A stretch of DNA of 64,000 bases, taken from the NCBI GenBank assembly GCA_025808555.1, contig CP075526.1:434001-498000 (forward strand), read 5' to 3'. Origin of the DNA: Anaerolineales bacterium. Lineage in GTDB: Bacteria > Chloroflexota > Anaerolineae > Anaerolineales > UBA11579. The notes under the pieces are model-generated. The model was not told where the DNA came from. It did no database searches and was given only the letters and a program-made list of their open reading frames with translations. The translations under genes and the position numbers were made by a program. Of this stretch, positions 57,863-64,000 are shown in pieces; within the stretch, counting starts at the first letter, position 1; the number at the start of each line of letters is the position of its first letter.

Positions 57863-59217
57863 CATTCCTCCCTGTTCTGCGCGCTTAGCAAGGTCCGGCG
57901 GCGGCGAGCGCGCAGTTTGATGCGCGTTTCCTGTATGCGCACGCGCGGGCTGGGCTGCACCAGTTTGCCGGTGGCACTGGGCACCGCGAAGTAATCTAAC
58001 ACCAGGGCCGGCCGCAGCGCCGGCGTGCCATGGCCGGCCGCAGCCAGGCGCACGTACTCGTTGCCGTTGCTTGGCGGAGCAGTACCCGCCGCATCGCGGC
58101 TGCTGCGCAGGCCATAGTAGGCTGTGCCTCCCGGCACCAGCCAGGCCAGATCCAGCGGAGCGCTGGCCAGCAGGGTATCCTTGGCCAGGCCGCTGGTGTT
58201 GCGCCACACTGCGTCCAGACTGGCAGACAGGATGCCGTCATACACCGCTTCTCGATTTCCAGTGGTTATGGGGTCTTGTGCGGCCCAGCTGTACGTGACG
58301 ATCTGCACGTTGAAATCTGCCAGGGTAGATGCATCTACAACGCAAGCCAGGTGCAGGTTAGCGGCATAAATGACCGCTAACGGATTCAACGAAGCCAGCG
58401 AGAACTTGAGCGCGGCGCGGTGATTGTGATAGCGCGGGATCGGCGCCTGGTAGGCCTGGCCTACGAAAAGGTCGGTCGTGCCAAGGTCGTGCCCGGCCGA
58501 GGTGAGGCGCGTGGCGGAGTAGGTGCTGGCAAACGACCACACCACCGCATCTGACAGCACGCCGAAAGTGACTGTGGGATCGATCACTACGGGAAACTCT
58601 GCCTGGGCCAGGTCCTCAGCCGCCAGGCCTGTGTACATCGCTCTGCCTTCGTTGAAGCGATGCAGCGGCAGTGGGTAACCGCCAGCGTCCACCGCGCTGC
58701 CGGGCGAGAACGCCAGGCCTTGCGTGGAGCCATGGGCGAGCGTCTCGTAGACAAGGTAGCCATCCTGCAAGTCAGGTGGCTGCAGGATGTGCAGCTCTTC
58801 TTTTACGCCGTTTTCGGTCAGCATCAGCTCATGGCGAAACGGCCCGTTCTCGCGCAGCAGGCGCGGGCCGGCCACGCGCCCGCGGGGCAGTTGGGCCAGC
58901 GGGGTATATGCATCCCGCGCCAGCACGCCCACGCTGCGCGTGTGCTGCTGATAATGGCCCAGCACAACGCTGCCATCTGGCGCCAGGCGCACGGGTGCGC
59001 CGGGCGCGCCCCACTGCGCGGCGGCATCGGCGCGCAGTTGCAGGTCATAGGCCTGCCAACCCTGCGGGCCGCGGAAGTATTGCGGCGCGGCGGTGATGAC
59101 CGCCCGCCTAACGCCCGCGCCAAGCTCAAAGTGGGTGGCGTGGGCGCTGCGGGCGGCAACCGGCAGACGGGCCAGGTCTGGGTTTTTCTCCAAGAATCCG
59201 TTGATCCAGGTTTGCAT
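57862..59217 (-). CDS. Large beta-rich structural protein, tail-fibre-like (451 aa)
   Basis: The 451-residue protein is mostly beta-strand in character. The middle (FPVVIDPTVTFGVLSDAVVWSFASTYSATRLTSA) and the C-terminal repeat-like segment (AALKFSLASLNPLAVIYAANLHLACVVD) resemble jelly-roll domains of the DNRLRE type found in surface and tail proteins. No catalytic site is seen. TAGGAGGG precedes the ATG. It is read in one block with the other phage-like genes. Fibre or surface function is inferred. Confidence 0.6.
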   Translation of the reverse strand: MQTWINGFLEKNPDLARLPVAARSAHATHFELGAGVRRAVITAAPQYFRGPQGWQAYDLQLRADAAAQWGAPGAPVRLAPDGSVVLGHYQQHTRSVGVLARDAYTPLAQLPRGRVAGPRLLRENGPFRHELMLTENGVKEELHILQPPDLQDGYLVYETLAHGSTQGLAFSPGSAVDAGGYPLPLHRFNEGRAMYTGLAAEDLAQAEFPVVIDPTVTFGVLSDAVVWSFASTYSATRLTSAGHDLGTTDLFVGQAYQAPIPRYHNHRAALKFSLASLNPLAVIYAANLHLACVVDASTLADFNVQIVTYSWAAQDPITTGNREAVYDGILSASLDAVWRNTSGLAKDTLLASAPLDLAWLVPGGTAYYGLRSSRDAAGTAPPSNGNEYVRLAAAGHGTPALRPALVLDYFAVPSATGKLVQPSPRVRIQETRIKLRARRRRTLLSAQNREE

Positions 59218-59254
59218 ATCCCTCCTAAGTGACAGGCCAGCCTAAGCCATACTC

Positions 59255-59305
59255 TGTCAAGTTGTAGTTGTAGTGCGGCGGGTGTGCCCTCGATACAACT
59301 TGACA
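59255..59305. repeat. 12-bp inverted repeat between phage-like genes
   Basis: TGTCAAGTTGTA (59255-59266) and TACAACTTGACA (59294-59305) are perfect inverted repeats separated by 27 nt. They lie between the 141-residue and 451-residue genes. On the plus strand a T-rich run (GCTTTTTTA) follows, so it might end plus-strand transcripts. Confidence 0.65.
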
Positions 59306-59317
59306 AGCTTTGCTTTT

Positions 59318-59743
59318 TTACTCGCCCAAGTAGATAACTCCTTCGGGGCTCCATTCCAGATTGAAGTCCTCACCGCTGACGGTGTGGTCACCGCCAAAGT
59401 TCATGTAGGCCAGCAGCGGGCTGGTGGCCGGGTTGCCGCTGTCTTTGTAGAGCACGGCGGCGCGGGCCGTGAAGGCACCGACCGGCCAGACCACATTGTC
59501 CGCCAGCAGGGCGGCGCGATCGTTGGCATTGTCCTGCGACAGGGCCACGCTGGTGATCGCTTTGCCGCCGGCGGTGTAGCCAGTGCCGCTGACCTCGTGG
59601 GTGATGTCTGCAAAAAATGCATGCGCATCCTTATCCGCCACATACGCGTCGGTCACCAAGGCGGCGCGCAATGTATCCGCCAGCGGTTGCACCTGCCCTT
59701 TCAGCAAAGCCAACTTTCCTGCGTTGTAGATAAAGCTATACAT
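59318..59743 (-). CDS. Phage virion-associated protein (141 aa)
   Basis: The 141-residue protein matches a common phage pattern: RAALVTDAYVADKDAHAFFADITHEVSGTGYTAGGKAI, then NVVWPVGAFTARAAVLYKDSG. Relatives sit among tail and virion genes in many phages; exact role unknown. It is the strongest single evidence that the 56.5-63.2 kb block is phage-derived. Confidence 0.8.
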   Translation of the reverse strand: MYSFIYNAGKLALLKGQVQPLADTLRAALVTDAYVADKDAHAFFADITHEVSGTGYTAGGKAITSVALSQDNANDRAALLADNVVWPVGAFTARAAVLYKDSGNPATSPLLAYMNFGGDHTVSGEDFNLEWSPEGVIYLGE

Positions 59744-59787
59744 GTCCCCTCACTTGAAAAGTTTTAATCATCATCATGCTGGCAGGG

Positions 59788-62337
59788 CTACCCTTCACGG
59801 ACGCGCACGATGGCTACGCCGCCTTCGCCGGAGAGCTGGCGTTGCAGGCTAGGCGCCTCGACGATGACGTAGCTGTCGTCCAGCGCGCTCCAGATGGAGC
59901 GCAGGCGGATGCGGGCGGCGCTGCGCGCCACCCGACGCAGCCAGGCCAGGAAGGCGGCCGGCGCCGGGTCCAGCCCGCCGCCGCCGTCGAGCTGCAGCTC
60001 ACCCAGGCGCACACGCAGCTCCCACTGGTACTTCTGCGGCGTGCGCGCAAAGCCCTCCAACAAAGTGGCCTCCACTGTGGCAGGCTGATCGGCGCGCTGG
60101 CTAAGCAAGCGCAGGCGCGGGCGGAAGGCGTAGATCTGGCCGGTGTTCAACGCCAGCGTATCCACCGGCGAAGAGTAAAAGCCGCCCGCCTGCCGCCAGT
60201 GCGACCCGCCGATCTCGCCATCCACCTGATAGTCCAGCGCAACCTGGGCGCCCTCGCCCAGGTTGCGGCTCACCAGGCTGAGCTGGGTGAGGAACTTGGG
60301 CAGCAGGGTCGCCTCCATGTCGATGGTGCTGCCCACCAGCACGCCCTCGTGCTGGAACTGCATATTGGCATCCTCCAGCGGATTGTCGCCATGCACAGGC
60401 ATCTGCACGTAGGCCAGGTCGCCGCCCATCTCGACCCACAGGCGCGGCGCGGTGCCCGGGCAGTGTTGCCAATGCAGGCCGCGGATGCGCGTGCCGCTTT
60501 GCGGGGCGCGCAACAGCTCATGCCAGGCCTCATCGTCAAGCACCATCACACTGGAGACGCCCGCGCCGGCATCCAGCGCGGCAGCCAGGCGGCCGGCGCC
60601 GAGCGGCGCCAGGGCAGCCACGCGGCCGCCGCGCCCTGCGGGCAAGCCCTCGCCACGGCCCGGGCCAAGATCAGCCAGGCCGCTGGCGCCAGTGGCCAGC
60701 AGGCTGCTGCCCCAGCCGAACCACAGCTTGTCCTGCCAGACCAGCGCCGGCGGCGGGCTGAGGTGCGGCTGGGCTTCGAGGCCCAGGTTGTGGCGAGCCA
60801 CATGCTCACTACGCTCGACCAGCCAAACGCTGTTGGCCTTTAGTGCCCACAGCTGGCTGTTGTAATCCAGCAGCTTGTGCAACGGTTGGCCGTCTGCACC
60901 CAGTTTGATCGGCGTGCCAAAGTTGAGCGCGGTGAGCCAGGCGGTGGGCGCAGCGCGCGAGATCTCGCCGCTGGCAGTAAAGCCGCGCCACACTTGTGGA
61001 CCCAGCTCGCTGTGCTGGAATACATGCACAAGGTCAGCCGTGTTGCTGCCGTCATCATCAAACTCATGCTTGGGCGGCGAAGCCGCCGGGTTGAAGCGCA
61101 CGCGCAGGATCGGCACCCCGCCGCCCTGAGCCAGCAAAGCCTGCCCGTTCAGCACGCTGACATCCTGCACAGTGCCGTCGATCAGATCGCCCGTGCTGGG
61201 TGAGATATCCTGCCAGTGCGGCGTGGCGTAGATGGCGTATTCAGACGTGGCATCCGGCGCCAGATGCCAAGCTTCCACCTCCAGCGTACTGACCGTGTTG
61301 GAGAGGATGCGCTGCGTCTGCCCCGCGCCCTTGCCAGCGATGATGCGCAGCCAGGCGCCAGCCCACTGGTCGACCGGCCAGTTCTTGTTGGTATCGGTGA
61401 GCGCGGCGGCCGCGCCGCTGGTGGCCACGCCGCGCTCGCCGTTGAGATGCAGCCGCGAAGGGCTGCCATCGGCGCGCTGGTCTGCGGCATACAGCACACC
61501 CTGCAATTCGAAGAAGACAAACGTGCGGGCGATGTCAGCATCCTCCACGCGGTAGTACGTGCAAAATTTGCTGGCGCTCCATACGCTGCCGTCCGGCGAG
61601 GTGTGTCCACCGCCAGCGCGGCGATGCACGCCGATCTCCCAGTGGTTGCTGGCATTGTCAGCCGCGGCCCCACGCAGCGAGAGGTGGTAGGTGCCCGCGC
61701 TAAGCGGGGTGCTGTAACCGGAGACATCAAAGCTGTACAGCTGGCTGACCACATCGCTCACATCCGCCTGGGTGATGGCATGCGTGGAGCCGGGCAGCAC
61801 CGCACCCGGCGCCCCGGCGGCATCGGCATGCAGTTGCAGCGCCAGCTCGCCTGGCGAGCCCACGCGGCGCAGCCATACCCGCGCCCGCTTGGCTTCCAGG
61901 CCGCCAGCGCCCACGGTAAAGCGAGCGGCCAGGCTGCGCTGAGAACCAATGAGCGCCTGCCAATGCACGTCGCCCGGCAGGCGCTGGGCGACGGTGCGCA
62001 GGCCGCTGGCATAGCGCCACTGCGGCGCGGCATGGATACGGCCCGGCGTCAGGGTCCAGGCGTCCTGGCTGTCGTAGAAACGGCGCGCCGATTGCGTGCT
62101 GAAGCGCGGCGCACCGCGGCCGCCGCTCCAATCGCGTTGCTCGATCTGCGCCAGGCCTGGCTCCCAGGCGCCAAAGCCACTGACCCAATTGAGACGCAAG
62201 CCGGAAGGCGTAAGCACGCTCTCCTTGATGCCCTCGGCGCCACCCTCCAGTCGCAGCCCCCAGGTAAGCACGCCATCGCTCAGGCTGAGCTCGTGACTTG
62301 GATTGCTGGCACCGGGGTACACACGGACCCGGCTCAC
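59788..62337 (-). CDS. Large structural protein of phage-like block (849 aa)
   Basis: The 849-residue protein begins at GTG 62337, overlapping the previous stop (GTGA), and is beta-rich throughout. A stretch near residue 360-410 (GAGQTQRILSNTVSTLEVEAW) is of a kind common in phage tail and baseplate proteins. The middle contains LWVEMGGDLAYVQMP-type text resembling propeller blades. No enzyme motif is seen. Tail or host-contact protein is the best inference. A longer frame above 62337 is inside the upstream gene. Confidence 0.65.
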   Translation of the reverse strand: MSRVRVYPGASNPSHELSLSDGVLTWGLRLEGGAEGIKESVLTPSGLRLNWVSGFGAWEPGLAQIEQRDWSGGRGAPRFSTQSARRFYDSQDAWTLTPGRIHAAPQWRYASGLRTVAQRLPGDVHWQALIGSQRSLAARFTVGAGGLEAKRARVWLRRVGSPGELALQLHADAAGAPGAVLPGSTHAITQADVSDVVSQLYSFDVSGYSTPLSAGTYHLSLRGAAADNASNHWEIGVHRRAGGGHTSPDGSVWSASKFCTYYRVEDADIARTFVFFELQGVLYAADQRADGSPSRLHLNGERGVATSGAAAALTDTNKNWPVDQWAGAWLRIIAGKGAGQTQRILSNTVSTLEVEAWHLAPDATSEYAIYATPHWQDISPSTGDLIDGTVQDVSVLNGQALLAQGGGVPILRVRFNPAASPPKHEFDDDGSNTADLVHVFQHSELGPQVWRGFTASGEISRAAPTAWLTALNFGTPIKLGADGQPLHKLLDYNSQLWALKANSVWLVERSEHVARHNLGLEAQPHLSPPPALVWQDKLWFGWGSSLLATGASGLADLGPGRGEGLPAGRGGRVAALAPLGAGRLAAALDAGAGVSSVMVLDDEAWHELLRAPQSGTRIRGLHWQHCPGTAPRLWVEMGGDLAYVQMPVHGDNPLEDANMQFQHEGVLVGSTIDMEATLLPKFLTQLSLVSRNLGEGAQVALDYQVDGEIGGSHWRQAGGFYSSPVDTLALNTGQIYAFRPRLRLLSQRADQPATVEATLLEGFARTPQKYQWELRVRLGELQLDGGGGLDPAPAAFLAWLRRVARSAARIRLRSIWSALDDSYVIVEAPSLQRQLSGEGGVAIVRVREG

Positions 62338-63170
62338 GCCTGCCCCCGCAGGCGCAGCAGGCGGGCCGGGCGCTGCGGCCGCCAGATGGGGAAGTGGCGG
62401 CGAGCCGCCTGCAGCTCCTCGGCCGCTTCCTGCCACAGCGCGGCCAGCTGGCCGTCGCCGCCCTTGCGGGCGCACTGCCAGCGCAGGGCGCGCTCGGCCA
62501 CGGCCGCCACCGCCAGCTCGGGCGCGATGGCTTCGGCCAGCACATCATCATAGGCCGCCAGGCGCGGGTGGGCGGCCAGATACCAGACGCGCAGCGGGCG
62601 CCCGGCAGGCAGCGGATCGGCGAACAGCACCAGGCCAGGCGCGGCGGGAGTGCCCGGCTTGGCGGGCACGTAGTCCCAATCGTGCAGGGTGCGCCACGGG
62701 TCGCCGGCGCTGACGCCCGGGATAGCAAGATGGTCAATGCGCAGCGGGCGGCGGCGCGGCCAGTGCAGCACATGGGCATTGGCGGCCAGCACATCATCGT
62801 CCACCTGGGGCACATCGCCCAGACCGCGTAGGGCGCTGTTGGCCAGCTCGATCATGGTGGGCAGCGGATACTGCGCCGAGGCGAGTGCATAGGCCATGCC
62901 CGCCTCCACCGGCTCGCTGAAGCTTGCCGCCAGGGCCAGCGTGCCGCTGCTGGCCACGAAGCCAGCCACGCGGGCGAATTCGCCCGCCGGCGGCCCGCCA
63001 CCCGCCGCCAGGAAGACGGCCCCGCCCTTCCAGTCATCCTCGCGGTGCTGGCCGGCCAGTTCGGCGGCATCCACCAGCGTGCTGGCGCTGCCGCCGGTGG
63101 CTTGGCCGCGGCGCAGCTGGCCCAACTCCATATAGGCGTCTTGAAGCAACTCACTCAACGTGTACGACAT
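62334..63170 (-). CDS. Phage head-tail adaptor-like protein (278 aa)
   Basis: The 278-residue protein opens MSYTLSELLQDAYMELGQLR with GQATGGSASTLVDAAEL next, and contains NSALRGLGDVPQVDDDVLAANAHVL. The helix-plus-GATGGS layout is seen in structural proteins near head-tail joining genes of tailed phages. I cannot assign it to a named family. It is the first gene of the block and overlaps the 849-residue gene by 4 nt. Confidence 0.6.
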   Translation of the reverse strand: MSYTLSELLQDAYMELGQLRRGQATGGSASTLVDAAELAGQHREDDWKGGAVFLAAGGGPPAGEFARVAGFVASSGTLALAASFSEPVEAGMAYALASAQYPLPTMIELANSALRGLGDVPQVDDDVLAANAHVLHWPRRRPLRIDHLAIPGVSAGDPWRTLHDWDYVPAKPGTPAAPGLVLFADPLPAGRPLRVWYLAAHPRLAAYDDVLAEAIAPELAVAAVAERALRWQCARKGGDGQLAALWQEAAEELQAARRHFPIWRPQRPARLLRLRGQA

Positions 63171-63205
63171 ACATCCCCCTTGTGATTGCTGCGCGGTTTA
63201 AACAG

Positions 63206-63239
63206 CGCAGCCTGCGGCATTCATAGCACGCAGGCTGCG
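63206..63239. repeat. 11-bp hairpin upstream of the phage-like block
   Basis: CGCAGCCTGCG (63206-63216) and CGCAGGCTGCG (63229-63239) are inverted repeats with a 12-nt loop; GTTTGT follows. A second short IR (GCTGCGC/GCGCAGC) lies just before it. They mark the boundary between block and AT-rich patch. Confidence 0.6.
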
Positions 63240-63285
63240 GTTTGTACGGATTTGGGGGCGTGTGTCAAGGGAGACGCCGGGTTGA

Positions 63286-63630
63286 CTAGGTCCTCAGCTT
63301 GGGGGTAGTAACTAAACCCAGAAATAGCACGAGAGTAATGCAAACTGGGGTAGCGACAGAGAATGTAAATGCCTCAGCAATCGCTTCCAGAACTGTAATT
63401 TCACCAGCTTCTAACGGAGGAAAAAAGAACCAAGCTGCGATATTAAAGCCCAAGGGAACAAAAAGTGCTAGAAAAATAGGGCTAAGTTGTTTAAATTTCC
63501 GTATGTATTCCTCAACCTCAGTTGTTGCTAAAAAGTAGAAGTAAAAAGCGAAAGGCAGAATTGAGGAAATGAAAAGTCCGCCAAGAAGATTATTGTAAAA
63601 CCATTCAAAAATTGCTAAGAAATAACTCAT
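63286..63630 (-). CDS. AT-rich small membrane protein (114 aa)
   Basis: The 114-residue protein (MSYFLAIFEWFYNNLLGGLF) has three to four membrane helices. The gene is clearly more AT-rich than everything around it. AAGGAC lies 4 nt before the ATG at 63630; an earlier start at 63651 is possible. I know no family. It sits directly after a truncated surface protein gene and may have arrived with the same insertion. Confidence 0.6.
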   Translation of the reverse strand: MSYFLAIFEWFYNNLLGGLFISSILPFAFYFYFLATTEVEEYIRKFKQLSPIFLALFVPLGFNIAAWFFFPPLEAGEITVLEAIAEAFTFSVATPVCITLVLFLGLVTTPKLRT

Positions 63631-63656
63631 CATGTCCTTCTTTATTCTCAATTAGT

Positions 63657-63995
63657 TCAGGGGTAGAGAAAAAAATAAAAAGTACCTAAAAGAGACTGAG
63701 GTATGCCCACATTGGTGTAATTTGTATTATTGCCCTGCATATTTATCAACACTACTTCGTCGCCAACGGCCAGACAGCCCGCGCCGGGGGCCTGGCTCAG
63801 CGTGGCCGTGGTTTCAGTTAGTGCCGTCACTGAATACACAACCGCATCGCTACCCTGGCCACACACCCGCTCACCGCTGTTCTGTGTATGAATATTAAAG
63901 GTGGCATCAACTATTAGATTGCCGTCGGCGCCATTGCCCCACCGCCCTATCGGCCCAGGGGTGGCGGTGGGCTCGGGCGTTCCCTGGCTGCCCAC
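63657..63995 (-). CDS. Truncated surface protein, 5' part beyond window
   Basis: The reading frame is open at the right edge. A Thr/Pro-rich segment (GTPEPTATPGPIGR) is followed by a repeat-like unit with GDEVVLINMQGNNTNYTNVG, typical of large secreted Chloroflexota proteins, in which the text would continue NYE. Here it changes at once to IPQSLLGTFYFFLYP and stops, where AT-rich sequence begins. The gene therefore seems to have lost its 3' part at the insertion junction near 63700. Confidence 0.65.
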   Translation of the reverse strand: MGSQGTPEPTATPGPIGRWGNGADGNLIVDATFNIHTQNSGERVCGQGSDAVVYSVTALTETTATLSQAPGAGCLAVGDEVVLINMQGNNTNYTNVGIPQSLLGTFYFFLYP

Positions 63996-64000
63996 ATACG

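Noticed and set aside
56502-63170. Complete prophage
   Set aside because: No integrase, terminase, portal, capsid or replication gene is visible in the window.

Overview
The window is a 64 kb piece of a GC-rich bacterial chromosome, most likely from an aerobic or facultative member of the Chloroflexota (Anaerolineae-like). This is an inference. It rests on surface lipoproteins with Thr/Pro-rich linkers, an S21 protein of the MPKVVLRPGES type, an A2-type cytochrome c oxidase with a fused CtaA-CtaB haem A enzyme, a BMP-type nucleoside ABC transporter, and dispersed intergenic palindromes starting GTCATTnCGAG. Most of the window is chromosomal housekeeping. Two AT-rich insertions and one phage-like structural block stand out.

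Layout. 1-5.9 kb: aldo/keto reductase (cut by the edge), M24 peptidase, methylglyoxal synthase, RF3, P1 peptidase, Yip1 membrane protein. 5.9-10.1 kb: AT-rich island with one 1150-residue protein of unknown function. 10.1-14.8 kb: receiver-like protein, SGNH hydrolase, YcaQ-like protein, binding-protein lipoprotein, pterin dehydratase, VUT transporter. 14.76-14.96 kb (minus): a 195-nt RNA with 6S RNA architecture. 15.2-18.9 kb (minus): AspRS with a structured leader, an AT-rich Mrr-type nuclease, tRNA-Leu, PHP protein. 19.3-22.4 kb: PsuG, a membrane-anchored Ser/Thr/Pro protein, L,D-transpeptidase. 22.4-32.6 kb: respiratory block with PCuAC, CtaA-CtaB, SURF1, cupredoxin-like protein, SCO, oxidase subunits III, IV, I and II, Bcp and a UbiA prenyltransferase. 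32.6-41.7 kb: proline dehydrogenase and neighbours, a serine hydrolase, an oxidoreductase, tRNA-Arg, MgtE, PEPCK, D-amino-acid oxidase. 41.7-46.8 kb: nucleoside-type ABC transporter behind a pseudoknotted leader with two tandem terminators. 46.8-56.4 kb: small membrane and stress-type proteins, rpsU, polX, an HD-GYP protein, an acetyltransferase. 56.5-63.2 kb (mostly minus): phage-like structural genes without visible capsid or terminase. 63.2-64 kb: a second AT-rich patch that ends a truncated surface protein gene.

How the genes work together. The 22.4-30.9 kb block holds the oxidase subunits, haem A synthesis, SURF1 and three candidate copper handlers (SCO, PCuAC, cupredoxin-like), so it is close to a self-contained oxidase assembly unit. 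The bmp-ABC-permease-permease operon has a strong hairpin after the binding-protein gene, which would make that protein in excess. Many monocistronic genes have a TANNNT -10 box exactly 6 nt before the start codon. The 6S-like RNA has the same spacing to its 5' end, so leaderless transcription seems to be normal in this genome.

Limits: no database search was possible. Family calls rest on motifs I can read. RNA calls rest on hand-folded pairings.
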